Both the position numbers and the translations under genes were made by a program. Under the pieces are notes generated by a model. The model had not been told where the DNA came from, did not search any database, and saw nothing but the letters and a program-made list of their open reading frames with translations. From Rhizopus arrhizus (lineage: Eukaryota; Mucoromycota; Mucoromycetes; Mucorales; Rhizopodaceae): DNA of 64,000 bases. Below are positions 1-11,410 of the stretch, piece by piece; positions within the stretch are counted from its first letter, which is position 1, and each line of letters begins with the position of its first letter. The DNA lies in contig JAKZZE010000003.1 of assembly GCA_024220505.1 (NCBI GenBank), positions 310,001-374,000 of the forward strand, in the 5' to 3' direction.

Positions 1-186
1 TTGTATCAATTTTGACAGATGTTTCCGATTCTAATGTTGCTGCTGTTTCCTCAAACTGGTTTTCTTTTAGAAATTGTAGGATAAGACGAATGACACTACA
101 TTAATAAAAAAAATTAGAATAAAGAGCACAAGTTAATAGCTAATATCTAGTGTAAATTACTCTTCGGCTTCGATTTCTACAGACAT
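1..186 (-). CDS. SMU1: SMU1 splicing factor, N-terminal exons (partial, runs off left edge)
   Basis: The start codon is the complement of 184-186. Exon 1 is 161-186 and exon 2 starts at 95 and leaves the window at base 1; the intron 96-160 has GT-AG ends. The spliced N-terminus reads MSVEIEAEDVIRL, then LILQFLKEN and an acidic stretch, a LisH motif. Human SMU1, a WD40 spliceosome protein, starts in the same way with MSIEIESSDVIRL followed by LIMQYLKEN, which is why I make this call. LisH motifs drive dimerisation, and SMU1 works with RED in B-complex activation of the spliceosome. Only about 40 residues are visible, so the CTLH and WD40 parts are inferred. The first coding exon is only 26 nt. 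Confidence 0.82.
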
Positions 187-625
187 GTTTTCAATTGAAA
201 AAAAAAATCAAGAGAAGGTCTTAAAATAAAAAATAAAATAAAAAAGAAGCTGTTTTAATTGGCTAAAATTCTTTTATTTTTGACAAGCAGAGAAGAATAT
301 AAAATGCTGATAATGACCTCTAAAGTATTAATATAACATAGGAAAAGTAATCACGTTGAATAATCCAAATATATACTCAAAGACTAATAAAAGAAGCAAG
401 AATATCTTTATACAAGTTATATATGTTTTCATCTAATCTCATTGGATTGAAATCTTTAATGTCCGGTCTACTTTTTTATTGTATTTCGGTTACATTGTGA
501 TGATCCTTTTTTTCTTCTTTCTTTCTAATTTCTATATACTTTTTAATGATCTTCAACATTTGGTAAAAAAAAATACAATTCACAATAAGTTTTTCATCGT
601 CTTTTTTTATTTATAAATATAAAGT
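187..625. promoter_or_regulatory. Divergent intergenic region SMU1 / PIGA
   Basis: About 440 bp separate the two divergent start codons. The stretch is AT-rich with A and T runs. I see no convincing TATA box and no coding signal. It must hold both promoters. Confidence 0.5.
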
Positions 626-2218
626 ATGGTCTCTGATTTTTTTTATCCAAATATGGGAGGAGTAGAAAGTCATTTATATGAATTATCACAACGGTTAATA
701 CAAAGAGGACACAAGGTATAAATAACAACAACAGCAAAAAAAAAAGATAGACGACATAAATAATAAAAAAGGTGATTATAGTCACGCACGCTTATGGAAA
801 CAGAACAGGTATTCGATATTTAACCAACGGCCTAAAAGTATACTATGTTCCTGCCAAAGTCATCTATTCAGAGGCTACATTGCCTACTATCTATGGATTC
901 TTTCCACTCTTTAGACACATATTCATTCGCGAATCAATTCAAATCGTGCATGGTCACGGAGCATTCTCTGCACTATGTCATGAAGCTATTTTACATAGTA
1001 AAACGATGGGCCTAAAAGCTGTCTTTACAGATCATTCACTATTTGGTTTTGCTGATACTTCTTCCATATTGACAAACAAGCTACTCAAATTTACATTAAG
1101 TGATGTTGATCATGTTGTTTGTGTGTCTCATACAAGGTGATGTATAAAGTAACAGCTAACTGGGGAAAATAACTCATTTTTGTCAATAGCAAGGAAAACA
1201 CGGTTTTAAGAGCAGCATTGTCACCAAAGCATGTCTCTGTCATTCCAAATGCTATTGTCGCCTCTCGATTCTTACCAGACCCATCAGCTCCAGATCCAAA
1301 CTGGATTACTATTGTCGTGATCAGCCGTCTTGTTTACAGAAAGGGCATTGATTTATTAGTGGCCGTGATACCACGTATATGTGAAGCGTATCGAAATGTT
1401 CGCTTTATCATCGGAGGAGATGGACCCAAAAGGATAGACTTGGAGCAGATGAGGGAAAAACATGGTCTACATGATCGTATTGAGCTATTAGGGCCTATCA
1501 AGCATCATGAGGTTCGAAATGTGTTGATACAAGGAAACATATTCTTAAATACAAGTTTAACCGAAGCTTTTTGTATTGCTATTGTAGAAGCAGCTTGTGC
1601 AGGGTTAGATCATATATTATGTTGTATATATATTACATCCTATTAACATGAACGCGTATAGATTGTTTGTTGTAAGTACAAAGGTCGGAGGTGTGCCTGA
1701 AGTCTTGCCAAGTCATATGATAAATTATGCTATACCCGAAGAAGACGGTAAATATTTTTTTTTTTTTTGAAATAGTGACAAATTAACGTAGCTTACAATA
1801 TACAGATCTTGTGATAGCTATTTCAAAGGCGATTCATACTTTTCGATTTGGCAAATTGGATCCAAGCAAGTTTAATAATGAAATCAAAGACATGTATAAC
1901 TGGTCAAATGTAGCAGAAAGAACTGAAAGAGTATATTGGACAATTTCTCAAACTAGGAATTCACCGTTGATAGAAAGACTGAAAAGGTATTATGGTTGTG
2001 GACTGTATGCTGGAAAGATATTTTGTATGGTGATGGCACTGGACTATTTAATCTGGAAGTTTCTCGAATGGCTATTTCCTTCAGATACAATAGAAAGAGC
2101 AAGACCATTTCCATATCAAAAATATAAACAATTCATTTTAAATACTCCTAATAGTAGTAACAGTAGTAGCAGTTACACTACAGATGAAATTAGTAAATCA
2201 ACAATAATAGAAGAATAA
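626..2218 (+). CDS. PIGA: GPI N-acetylglucosaminyltransferase catalytic subunit (PIG-A / Gpi3)
   Basis: Exons 626-715, 772-1136, 1190-1603, 1662-1747 and 1806-2218 join in frame to 455 aa. The enzyme transfers GlcNAc from UDP-GlcNAc to phosphatidylinositol on the cytosolic face of the ER, the first step of GPI-anchor synthesis. Visible family signatures: [16 protein letters not shown] at the N-terminus, THAYGNR, the [11 protein letters not shown] block, SKENTVLRA across the second intron, [14 protein letters not shown], the GT4 EX7E motif (E-AFCIAIV-E) and [13 protein letters not shown] hydrophobic segment near the C-terminus (about residues 385-415) fits the membrane anchor. Length is slightly short of the usual 450-490 aa. 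The start was chosen because the conserved N-terminal block begins at this ATG. The product of the gene at 17202-17932 would be a client of this pathway. Confidence 0.95.
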
Positions 2219-2402
2219 AGAACTTTTATTATTATAATTACGATGATCGGTGCCAAAATTGAGAGAACGAAATTTGAGGCAAAGCAAACAAGAAAGGTTA
2301 CACTGTATTTCTATGATTTACAGAAAAAAAAAAGATGGCTGTGCAAGTTAACATATCTCAGGGTTAATATCTAAATAAAAAGGAAAGGAAATCGCAACTC
2401 AT

Positions 2403-3095
2403 TCAATCTATTGGTACATATGAGTCTCTGCAGATAAAGCGATATTTTCTATGATAAAGTCTCTTTGCAATAATGAAAATACTTCCGACAAGCTGTATCC
2501 ATTGATGTGCAATTTTTTCGTCACAACTTTCGGTTGCTGCTGTGATCCACTCACATATAAGCTGCCATGGCTTGACCAATTGTTCTGTTAATTGAATCTT
2601 TCCAAAAAGAATTGACATTAATTTTTCCTTGAACACAAAAGGATCAACTGGTCTTTGCTGTTTCATGTCAAGCCGCAATTTATCAAATTCATGCAAGAGT
2701 TTCCTAGGTGACTGGGCATGATTGTCGTACGGTAACAGCTTTAAAAAAGCATGGCAGAGATGAGTGGATGTTAGCTGCCTCCTATTATCTCCCATCAGGC
2801 TTTTTCTTATATTCTCCAGACTGTGTAACTGTGCTGCACAAGAGGAAATAAAAGTAGGATTGTCGGATAAACGAGATAATGGTGCTGAGCAATCATCGTG
2901 ACTAGATTTTGATGCTTTATTCACTTGAAACCGAAAAGGCTCTTCGATCACTTGTACAAGCTCACTATAACTGTGGCAATGTCTTGGTTCAATGTTATTT
3001 TGTATACGAAGCAATTCATGTTTGATCCATTCATTCAAACTCACTGTTTGTCCAGATATGCAATCTTTTAGCTGAATTTCGGAATCAAATGACAT
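2403..3095 (-). CDS. Uncharacterised 230-aa protein
   Basis: One uninterrupted frame of 230 aa, with the ATG at 3093-3095 in an A-rich leader. I do not recognise the family. It looks soluble and largely helical, has no signal peptide or membrane segment, and ends in a basic aromatic stretch (KRLYHRKYRFICRD). Its 3' end faces the 3' end of PIGA 184 bp away, and the sugar-transporter gene ends only 119 bp upstream of its start. Codon use resembles the neighbouring real genes, which argues that it is expressed. Confidence 0.6.
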   Translation of the reverse strand: MSFDSEIQLKDCISGQTVSLNEWIKHELLRIQNNIEPRHCHSYSELVQVIEEPFRFQVNKASKSSHDDCSAPLSRLSDNPTFISSCAAQLHSLENIRKSLMGDNRRQLTSTHLCHAFLKLLPYDNHAQSPRKLLHEFDKLRLDMKQQRPVDPFVFKEKLMSILFGKIQLTEQLVKPWQLICEWITAATESCDEKIAHQWIQLVGSIFIIAKRLYHRKYRFICRDSYVPID

Positions 3096-3214
3096 TTTTT
3101 CAAAAATTAATAAAAAAGAAAAGTTTGTAAAACAGAAGAAAGAAAAAGTAGGACTAAGCTTTTATAATTAAAGAAAAGAGGCGAAGTGTTACACGAATCA
3201 TGTCCATTTTTACT

Positions 3215-4751
3215 TCATAGATCCGTGGCATAAGCAGGTTCATATTTACCAGCATAAATAGAATAGCCTGATCGAATTACCTCATCTGTGCTTCTTCCTT
3301 TTGTTTCAGGCAACACATAGAAAGCCATTGCTGAAAGTATCACAAGAGAAATACTAAACACATAAAACACCTGTGCCCCACCTAACAAGTTTTTCAGACT
3401 CAAAAACCCAGCAGAAACAATAAAGTTGGTGATCATATTCACAGCTAAGCCTACTGAGCATGCGCTTGATACTGCTTGAGTCTCGACCAATTCGGGTATC
3501 ATCAAAAAAGGTATAGGGCCTAATCCAATAGCAAAGGAAGCGATGAATCCAATAATGGCAAACGCGGAGGTGTAATGGTATCCTGATTCAATACTCCAAC
3601 CTAGTAGAAATCCCATAAAGGCCATAAGACAGCTGGAAGCTAAAAAGAGCAAACGACGACCTACTTTGTCCATCAGAAAGGCTGATAGTATTGTCATAAC
3701 GAGATTGACAATTGAAATATAAACAGTGATCATGCCTGAGGATTCTGGAAATACAGTAGACATGATTGATGTTGAGTAGAAAATAACAGCATTCACTCCA
3801 GAGAGTTGTTGGGAGATTTGCAAGAGTAAGACAATTGTTAGTGGTCGTTGATAATAAGGTGAACTTAAAAATATCCAACTGTTCACCTTTGGATGGTGAC
3901 TTGTTTGAATCATAACCGATCCATGTTCCTCTTCCACAGCTTCATCTTCAATAGCCCATTCTCGTCTCCAGGAAGTAACCTCTTCTTCAACTTGCTTGAT
4001 TGTCCCACACCTTAATCTCAACAACGACTTTTTTGCCCTATTAAAGCCTCCAGGTAAGGAAGCAAGATATCGAGGCGAATCAATGCAAAAAGGTAAAAGA
4101 CACGATTGTAAAACAGCAAGTAGGATACCAACGCTCAGAATAGCTCTCCAAGTATCTATTGTAGACCAAGCGAGTCCAACCACTTGAGCAGCCATAATTC
4201 CCATGACAATAGCCAGCTGGTTCAATGCACCAAATAGTCCTCGCTTGGATGCCGGTACACACTCCGCGATGTAAGCAGGAACAACCACGGTTACAATACC
4301 AACACCAATGCCTGATACAAATCGACCGATCATCATTGCATTTGCTGTTGAAGCAAAGGTTGTCATGAGAGAACCCATTCCAAGAAAGAAATTGGTGCCA
4401 AATAAGGTCAACCGTCGACCATAACGATCGTTAAAATAAGGGGCGGCAAGTGCGCCTGCTAATCCACCTGCCGTTAACATAGAGACGACAAGTGCGAACT
4501 CTGAATCTGGCATGGGTATGCAGTTAGGTAAGCTGTACGCTGTAGAGATTTGCTGACACTGGGATATAACTGCTTGGGGCGTGTTTAATTCACCATTGTG
4601 ATAACCAAACTGAAATGCGCTCTTGGAAAAAAGAAAAAAAGAGGTAAAAAAAAAAATACCCACACCCAAAACAGTGGAGTTATATACTCTTTACCAAAAG
4701 TACTGTAGTTATGACAAATATAAGATAGTTGGTCAGTTCTTGATTATACAT
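3215..4751 (-). CDS. MFS sugar-porter family transporter
   Basis: Two exons, 4695-4751 and 3215-4621, give 487 aa. The short first exon supplies MYNQELTNYL and the first half of helix 1, which runs into the second exon as SAFQFGYHNGELNTPQ, like the GLUT start. An ATG at 4669 would instead translate pyrimidine-rich intron sequence as a Phe-rich leader and lose helix 1. Signatures: DRYGRR after helix 2, GRFVSGIGVG, PAYIAECVPASKRG, SPRYLAS, QQLSGVNAVIFYS (QLSG, typical of hexose carriers), DKVGRR and the terminal PETKGRS. About 12 membrane segments are expected. These place it in the sugar porter family, probably a hexose uniporter or proton symporter of the plasma membrane or vacuole. Substrate cannot be read from sequence. 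Confidence 0.88.
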
Positions 4752-4914
4752 TGCATATATTCATAAACGAGAGAAAAAAAGTATTCCATATTCGGAGTTC
4801 AGTATTTTAAACTAATTTGAGACAATTTGAAAAGGAAACAATACTAGGCGAAAATCATAAGGATTCAGTAACAGTAAATGTTTCTCATGGTATGCTATTC
4901 TTACCTATAATTGC

Positions 4915-5800
4915 CTTTAAGTTCGTTCATCAGAGTAAGAACAACCACGTTTGTCGTGGTACTTTTTTGTGGATTTCGTATGCAAATCGGTGATCGACCT
5001 TCACCGCTCCAAACTTGTTCAGCAATACAGAATATGTTTTTTGCTGCTAAAATATCCCTGTTTCAAAATATATTGCAATGTTGCAGATTAGTATTTGACG
5101 GATAGATTTGTTATTGACAGTTTGAAAATATTGCATGTTCATTGCTCATATGCACAACAGATCTATTATATGATAAAGGAGATAAATTTTAGAAAAAAAA
5201 TGAGTAGGTATTATCTTCAATATTATAAGCTCGGCGATATCTAAAAGACATAGCTCACTTGCCTTTTCTTTCATACGAAGATACTTATAAATTTTTTCGG
5301 AAACGTTATGTTTCAAACCTTGAAACTTCACACTGGAGTTCATCACTTTCAAAAAAGTGACTTTTACGTGTTTGTCTGTACGATAGTTTTGGTAATTTCT
5401 TCTACTATAAGTAAATAGAACCACCTCTGTTTTTAAGTATTTCTCATGATAGGTTTTATGTGCTGTACATAGTGCTGCTCGCATGCAGTTTTTGTTTTGG
5501 GGTATCTGTTTCTATTTCTTTGATATCCATCTTTCGCTTTCAAATATCTTCATTAATCATACTACCGGCTGTATTATAATATACTGTTGTTATTAAATGC
5601 CATAATTTGTCTTCATCGTAAAAAGAAGAAAACATGTTTTTGCTTCTAGGATCTACGGTGCATGAGCGGAAATATCGATCAATTTCTTCAATTTGGAAGT
5701 CATTGAGATTTAGTTCGATACGATCAAGCTGATCTTCTTTTATTCTTGCGAATGATACCCTGTAGGTGTAACCGTCTGTATATATACTATTGAGAATCAT
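4915..5800 (-). pseudogene. Eroded Fanzor/TnpB-like RuvC nuclease gene (mobile-element relic)
   Basis: Read on the minus strand, three pieces in different frames follow the layout of the Fanzor-type RuvC proteins found in zygomycete genomes. At 5540-5800 there is TDGYTYRVSFAR and later VDPRSKNMFSSFYDE. At 5146-5484 there is SVKFQGLKHNVSEKIYKYL followed by LCLLDIAEL. Around 4985-5075 there is a damaged zinc-finger end and the hallmark NRDILAAKN, the NRDxNAAKN motif carrying the last RuvC acid, then VWSGEGR. A TGA stands where the family has Trp just before NRD, and at least two frameshifts separate the blocks. The gene is dead. Family assignment rests on remembered motif patterns, not on a search. 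Confidence 0.6.
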
Positions 5801-6332
5801 CCTGCCTTTTTAATTTGGTAAACAGAATTCATTTGATATATAGTATTCATACACATCATATAAATAGAAAGTGATTAATTTTGATATTCAACAAGGCTGA
5901 AACTGATATATAAAAAAAACCTTAAAACAGGACTTGCAGTTAAATTTGATAAATTTTATTAGGATAGACGTATATAAAAAAAAAATGAAATAATTATAAG
6001 TTTTGAGCAAGTTTATATCATCATTAATACAAAGATAAGAAGAGGTTCATTTCTACCCTTGCTATTGGTCCTGTAGTTATACTGTACACAACGAATGTCA
6101 TTCTGGTGAGTGAACTCAAAGATGATTACAGGTAAGAATATCATACTATGAGAAAAAAAAAGTATTTTTACTAAATATTCATGATTTTCGCATAGGACTA
6201 TTTCCTTGTTTGGCTTCAAAATTATTTTCAAATTGTCTTAAAACCATTTTCAAACCATCACATCATAATTTCAAATCACTGTGTAAACTACTAATGTGTA
6301 TCGCTGAATTTCATTTTATTTTTTCACAACAA
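5801..6332. other. Intergenic, no gene seen
   Basis: AT-rich sequence between the nuclease relic and the next minus-strand gene. An open frame at 6013-6231 has no domain, a composition like its AT-rich surroundings and no splice partners. I see nothing functional beyond the likely 3' UTR of the gene at 6333-8245. Confidence 0.4.
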
Positions 6333-8245
6333 CTACTTGACCTGTGCATGGCGAGGCGGCAACGCTTTATTTTTATTCAATACAATTGATATCGCATTCA
6401 TAGTATCTCCATTGGCTTCATTCAACGCATCCAGTAAAATGCGTGTATCCTCGCGAGGCAGTACAGTTATCATATAAGCTAGTTCAGAAGAGTGCTCTTT
6501 ATACATATCTTTTGTAATATCTGACCTAAAAGACCTTGGTGTGCTTATACTCGTTTTTATCAATGAAGGGTTAACGGCCCTGACAGATCCTCTTCTGGAA
6601 CATGGTGATCTTTTATTTAAAGCATTAACTCTGTGATTTATTGCTTTATGTTGATCATATTTAGGTAGTTGAGTAGAACGCGAAAGGCTTAAACGACTGA
6701 TCGATCTTCCAAAGATGCTGCTGCCATATGTACTGTTGTTTTGGCTTGACATTAAAAATGATTTGTTGTCGATTGCATTGCTACGCTTAGAGAATGCTTG
6801 CGAGCCTGCTGCTTTTTTTAAAAATAATGAGATGGACCCACTGAATGATGTGCTCATGCTGCCTTGAGAAGAGTAGTCAAGGTCTGAATCTGATCTTGGT
6901 ATTGGAACATAGCCTAGGAGCATTTGAATGATTGATTTTCTATTAGCCTTTTCTTTTTTATTATTTATTTACCTTCCTCTAGAGCCGCTGGCTTGCCTCT
7001 TGTTGACATGAACTGGCTCCAATTTGTAATCGGTGATTCTGCTTTTAGGCATAAATCGAGAGTCTTTTCATAAAATAAAATTCTTTCAAATATATCAGGT
7101 ATACGCATCATCTCTTCATAAGATCTTGGTATGTACTTTTGAGTGGCCAGGAATTGTTTTTTTTCGGATTGTCTTCGAGCGCCTTTAATTGATCGTGAAG
7201 ATTTTTTACTTGAAATGGATGTTGCTCTTGATTGAGATACAGGCTTAACAGATTGCTGCATTGGCTGTTCATAAAGGAATGATTTTGTAGACAGAGACCT
7301 TAAAGATACAGTAGCACTATCATTGTCCGTTTGGACCTTTTCACCTCCTTTTCTTAAAGATAAACCTCCTGTTGGTATGCCTACGTCTGGTTGGATTGAA
7401 GAAATGCTAGAATCCTTCATAAAGTACATTGAAGGTTCGATGACCAAGCTCATATTTTGTGAAGAGGTCAATGAATGGAGGGACTTTGATGGTTCGAGTA
7501 ATGTTTTTTCGTCTTTTCTTATGCTGGCTTTGTAGTTGTTTGGAATAGCCTTTCTTTGTACACGCTTCAATTGCTGTTCCTCTAACCCATCTGCCATCTT
7601 TTCATCAGGCTTGTATCCTTTAAATTCAGGAGGTTGTATTTGTTTTGTTTCTTCTCTAATCGCAGGTTCTTCTTCAGCCACCTTTTCTTCTTTGGGCGCC
7701 CAACTCTCTTGTACTGTTTCTTCAGATATGAGGCTTTTCTCTACCCTCTCTTCAAATACCTGCTTCTGTGTTTCCTCTTTAAATGTTTCATCCTGTGATC
7801 CTTCTTTTGGTATTTCTACTTCAGGTATCATTTTCTCAGATAGTACATCTTTAGGAACCTTTTCTTCAGCTTTGTTCACTTGCTCTTCCAATGCTAAATC
7901 ATCAGGTTTCTCTGAACTACTTTTTATAATCTCCTCTATTTCACAAGTAGATATTGCTTCCTCTATAACTTGAGCCTCACAGTCATTTGTAATTTCTTCA
8001 TCTGGCTTTTGTAATTGTATCTTGCTTTGAAGTTGATTGTTTTTAGGAACTGATGAGCCTATGTTCAAGTCTTTATTTCATTTATGCAAAAAAGAATTTG
8101 TATATTCATCCCCTTTTACCTTGATTTTCCCATACATCGATAAATAATTCGATTTCTCGAATTTGGTCAAGGATGACTTTTAAACAGAAAAAGAGATAAG
8201 TCTAATATGTATTTTTCATTGTGTATGTATACCTTGAGAGGTCAT
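6333..8245 (-). CDS. Uncharacterised protein with Glu-rich middle and CUE/UBA-like C-terminus
   Basis: Four exons: 8233-8245 (13 nt), 8120-8176, 6973-8070 and 6333-6913; all junctions are GT-AG and phases match, giving 582 aa. The N-terminus MTSQVILDQIREIELF continues into VWENQDL. Residues about 40-180 are very rich in Glu and Lys (VEKSLISEETVQESW-like), then come Ser-rich and basic stretches. Near the C-terminus, about residues 535-570, MITVLPREDTRILLDALNEA followed by NGDTMNAISIVL has the pattern of a ubiquitin-binding CUE or UBA three-helix fold. A role in ubiquitin or traffic adaptors is only an inference. Without splicing it would appear as two separate genes. Confidence 0.65.
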
Positions 8246-9083
8246 AGTAAAACAAACAAAAAATAAAAATAGAAAGAATACTAAAATATGATGCTTTTTT
8301 TTTTAATAAAATTTCTATTTTGTCCATTTTATCATATTTAAATTAAACATAATTCAAATACATTATAATGCTTGAGAGTGAAAGTGAAAAGCTTGGGTCA
8401 AGATAATTTATACAAAAGAGAATTTCTTATTCTTTTCTTCATCCTTTAAAATGAATTATTTGACAACTATGGATTGAAATGATAACTAATTGTGTATTTT
8501 ATTAGGTTTTTTTTATGCATGATTTTCTATGTGATTTGAATCCTTTGCTCTCTATAGCAAATTGCTTTATATTAAATAAATACTATGAAAAAAAAGTAGA
8601 CTAATCTTTATCTTTTCTATTATTTTTTTTTCTAGTATCAAAATCTTGTGCTTACAAATACATTTGCTTGTATTGCAGAGCGATGTATCTCCACCTGAAT
8701 GTACACTATCATATCATCCAATGATATAGAATAATGTTTCTTAACAAATTGCCAACAGATTAGCAAATAAAATATTCTGTTTGGTACAATCCATATCTTT
8801 ATCAGTCAATGCCTTCAGTATCATTTGGATTTATGTTATAGTGCCGTATACTTCTACTTTAATAATTTTTATCATCACGAGATAGATCTAGTTTTCTTTA
8901 ATGACAAGTATATTTCACATGCATTACCATTTCCTTTTAGATAAACAAGATAATATCAGTGGGCACAGGAGATATGAGGAGCTAAGAAGATTAAAAAAAA
9001 TATGAACGCGCGTTTAATTGTTCTTTCAAGAGGACAACATGTGTAACTAAACATGCAAAAGAGGGAGAAGACAAGGGGTTCTT
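8246..9083. other. Intergenic, no gene seen
   Basis: 838 bp between two minus-strand genes. AT-rich, with T and A runs. It should contain the promoter of the gene ending at 6333 and the 3' UTR of the methyltransferase gene. I find no coding exon or repeat. Confidence 0.4.
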
Positions 9084-10202
9084 TTATTTTTGAATTAAAA
9101 AAGCATACAAGTTCATAAAAGCTTTTGATTGAATAAATGCACGTTTTGTATTATTGATAATTAAATCGTATTCTTCATCATTTTCAGTATTGAATGAATT
9201 TTTAAGCCAAGGAGCCAAGCCTTCTAAAGCACCTTGAAATGTTTGTAAATAGGCATGACCTACTGGGCCACCCCAACCAAGTGGAATCTCGCGATATTCT
9301 GTTTGTATTATTTTCATCTTTTCATTTGTTAATAGATAGTCAAGCTTTGGCCCTACAGAAGGATCAAGACTGTATTTGACACAGAAGGATTCGAAAGCTT
9401 CAGTATAAGTCTTTATTGTTGTATCTCCATTTGTAACCTAATAAAAAGTGATTTAATATGAATAGTATTGACATTTAATATGAATCTATTTTACATTCAC
9501 ACGCATGTCTACATCTATCCATTGAAAGCAACCTCCATCTTTTAATATACGTTTGATTTCAGATATAACAAATGACCACTCATCCAACTTGAAGGCTAGC
9601 TCAACGAACCTCATTTGAATGAAATCTGCAAAGGGTTACGATTAGTGTACGATACATTTTCTTTATATTTTAATTTATACCAAACGAATTATCAGGATAA
9701 GGCAGTCCCTTCAATATATTAGCTTCTATGAAATCAAGGTTGACAGGTCGAATGACTTGAGGGCATGAATTACACATATCAATTCCAGTAAACCGACAGT
9801 TAGGATATTCCAAGCTTTCTTCACATAACCAAGTAGCTGGTCCACAACAAATGTCTAGTACACACAAGGCTTCTTTTTCAAAATCTAGTATTTTTAATGC
9901 CTCTTTCATAATATTACTTTGCAAATATTAGTGAACGTTACATTTATAATAAACAGTACAACTTACAATCCTAAAATTTCCTTTGTGATAAAATGCTGAT
10001 CGTGTAGTCTATCAATTTCTTTATCATCTTTAGGTAGCATGTAAGCACTATTCTCAATCGCATGATATTCTCTACCACAAATAATGCGTGAATTCGGTTT
10101 TTCTTCTGGGAGAGTGCTAAGAGTTGGCTTAATCTTTTTATTATTACAACGAATAGCAGCTGCTGCATTTAAAGAAAAATCTCGTGAAATAGTTCCACCC
10201 AT
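9084..10202 (-). CDS. Class I SAM-dependent methyltransferase
   Basis: Exons 9967-10202, 9681-9916, 9495-9625 and 9084-9437 (all GT-AG, phases consistent) give 318 aa. The Rossmann motif I reads VLDICCGPATW instead of the usual VLDxGCGxG, so the first Gly is replaced by Cys. FTGIDM follows with the acidic residue that binds the SAM ribose, then IEANILKGLPYPDNSF and, after the third exon, IKRILKDGGCFQWID, the usual KPGG position. The N-terminus MGGTISRDFS carries a possible myristoylation signal (Gly2). The protein resembles the many small-molecule methyltransferases (Methyltransf_25/11 type) of Mucorales. The substrate is unknown. Confidence 0.85.
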
Positions 10203-11410
10203 GAATGATATTAAAAAGAATGAAAGAAAAAAAAAAAAAGGTGAGATTTATGCAAAAAGGATCAAGCCCTTTTCTTTATTATATATCGGAACAAGAAAAC
10301 AAAGCTTCCCCTTTTTTTAATTATTTATTATAAACAATCATTATTCCCTAATCTTTCCCTTTTTTTATTTTGCTTTAAAGTAATAAAGATTAATCTCCTC
10401 TTTTATGGTTATTTGATCTTCTCCTTTTTCCTGTTCAAGGCAATTTAACAATTTTCATTCAAAACAAAAAGGAATAAACATAAACAAGGAAGGGAGAAAA
10501 CATATAAAGAAAACTTTTTTGTAAAGTATCTTATGACATGCACCATAAATATATACTGTCCGAGATAGGTTCTCTTGGCCTTGTCTTTTATACTTTCAGA
10601 GTACACTCATTTACTCTTGGAAACATTGATCTATTGTTTCAGTAGATCTTGTATATTTATAAATAAATGTAAAAGGATAATACATAAAAAGAATTTTTAC
10701 AAGACTGACTGTGTAAGTGCATGTACATAACAAGGGTCAGCCACAAAGCTCTAATTTGCTTATTAAAGATATATTTTCTTTTTTCTTTGAATGTTTTCGT
10801 GCGTATCGCTATAATCCTAAATGGACCAAGTGGTAATTATCTGTAAAACAGGCTTTAAAGATATTTCTTTATCTACTAGCAAAGCAGGGTGATCTTGATG
10901 ATCATATAACAGTCTTGCTGTGCTTTCCGAGACGACAAAAAAAAATCCCTTAAGGATTGTTAACCTTACAAATATTGATGTAAACAAGTACATTCTCATC
11001 TTATATTAATGGCAAATCGCAAGGATAAAGATCATTAAGCTTCATGGATCAATTCTCTTGGTTATCTAGAAATTGTAGTATTTTCGCTGTGAATGCTTGT
11101 TTTTAGCCTGTGCTGAACAATAAAACTTGTATTGAAACATGCAAAGACAATGAAAATTGCATATTGCATATTGCATATCCATCAATTCCCATCTTTAGCA
11201 ATTTTTGTACCACACATCTACTTTTGTTCCTGATTTTGTTTTTTTAAAAATTCAAAATGTGTACATTGGATTGAATGGATCTACTCATGCTCACTCTTTT
11301 CCATCTATTTTAAAGGCAAATAAAAAAAATCACAGAAAGAGAAGAGCATTGACTTACTGGATTATAAGAGCATGTATTTGTTTTTATTATTTGCAATACC
11401 TCAGCTACCC
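10203..11410. other. Intergenic, no recognised gene
   Basis: About 1.2 kb. It contains the methyltransferase promoter and, at the right end, the 3' flank of the exonuclease gene. A minus-strand frame at 10817-10999 contains a passage (ILKGFFFVVSESTARLLYD) that could be an exon fragment, but I find no splice partners. A triple TGCATAT-like repeat lies near 11155-11175. Confidence 0.35.

Noticed and set aside
6013..6231. 72-aa minus-strand frame
   Set aside because: AT-rich random composition, no domain, located in the 3' flank of another gene.
6333..8068. Two separate minus-strand genes (6333-6923 and 6965-8068)
   Set aside because: A good GT-AG intron (6914-6972) joins them in phase, and neither part has a convincing start codon of its own.
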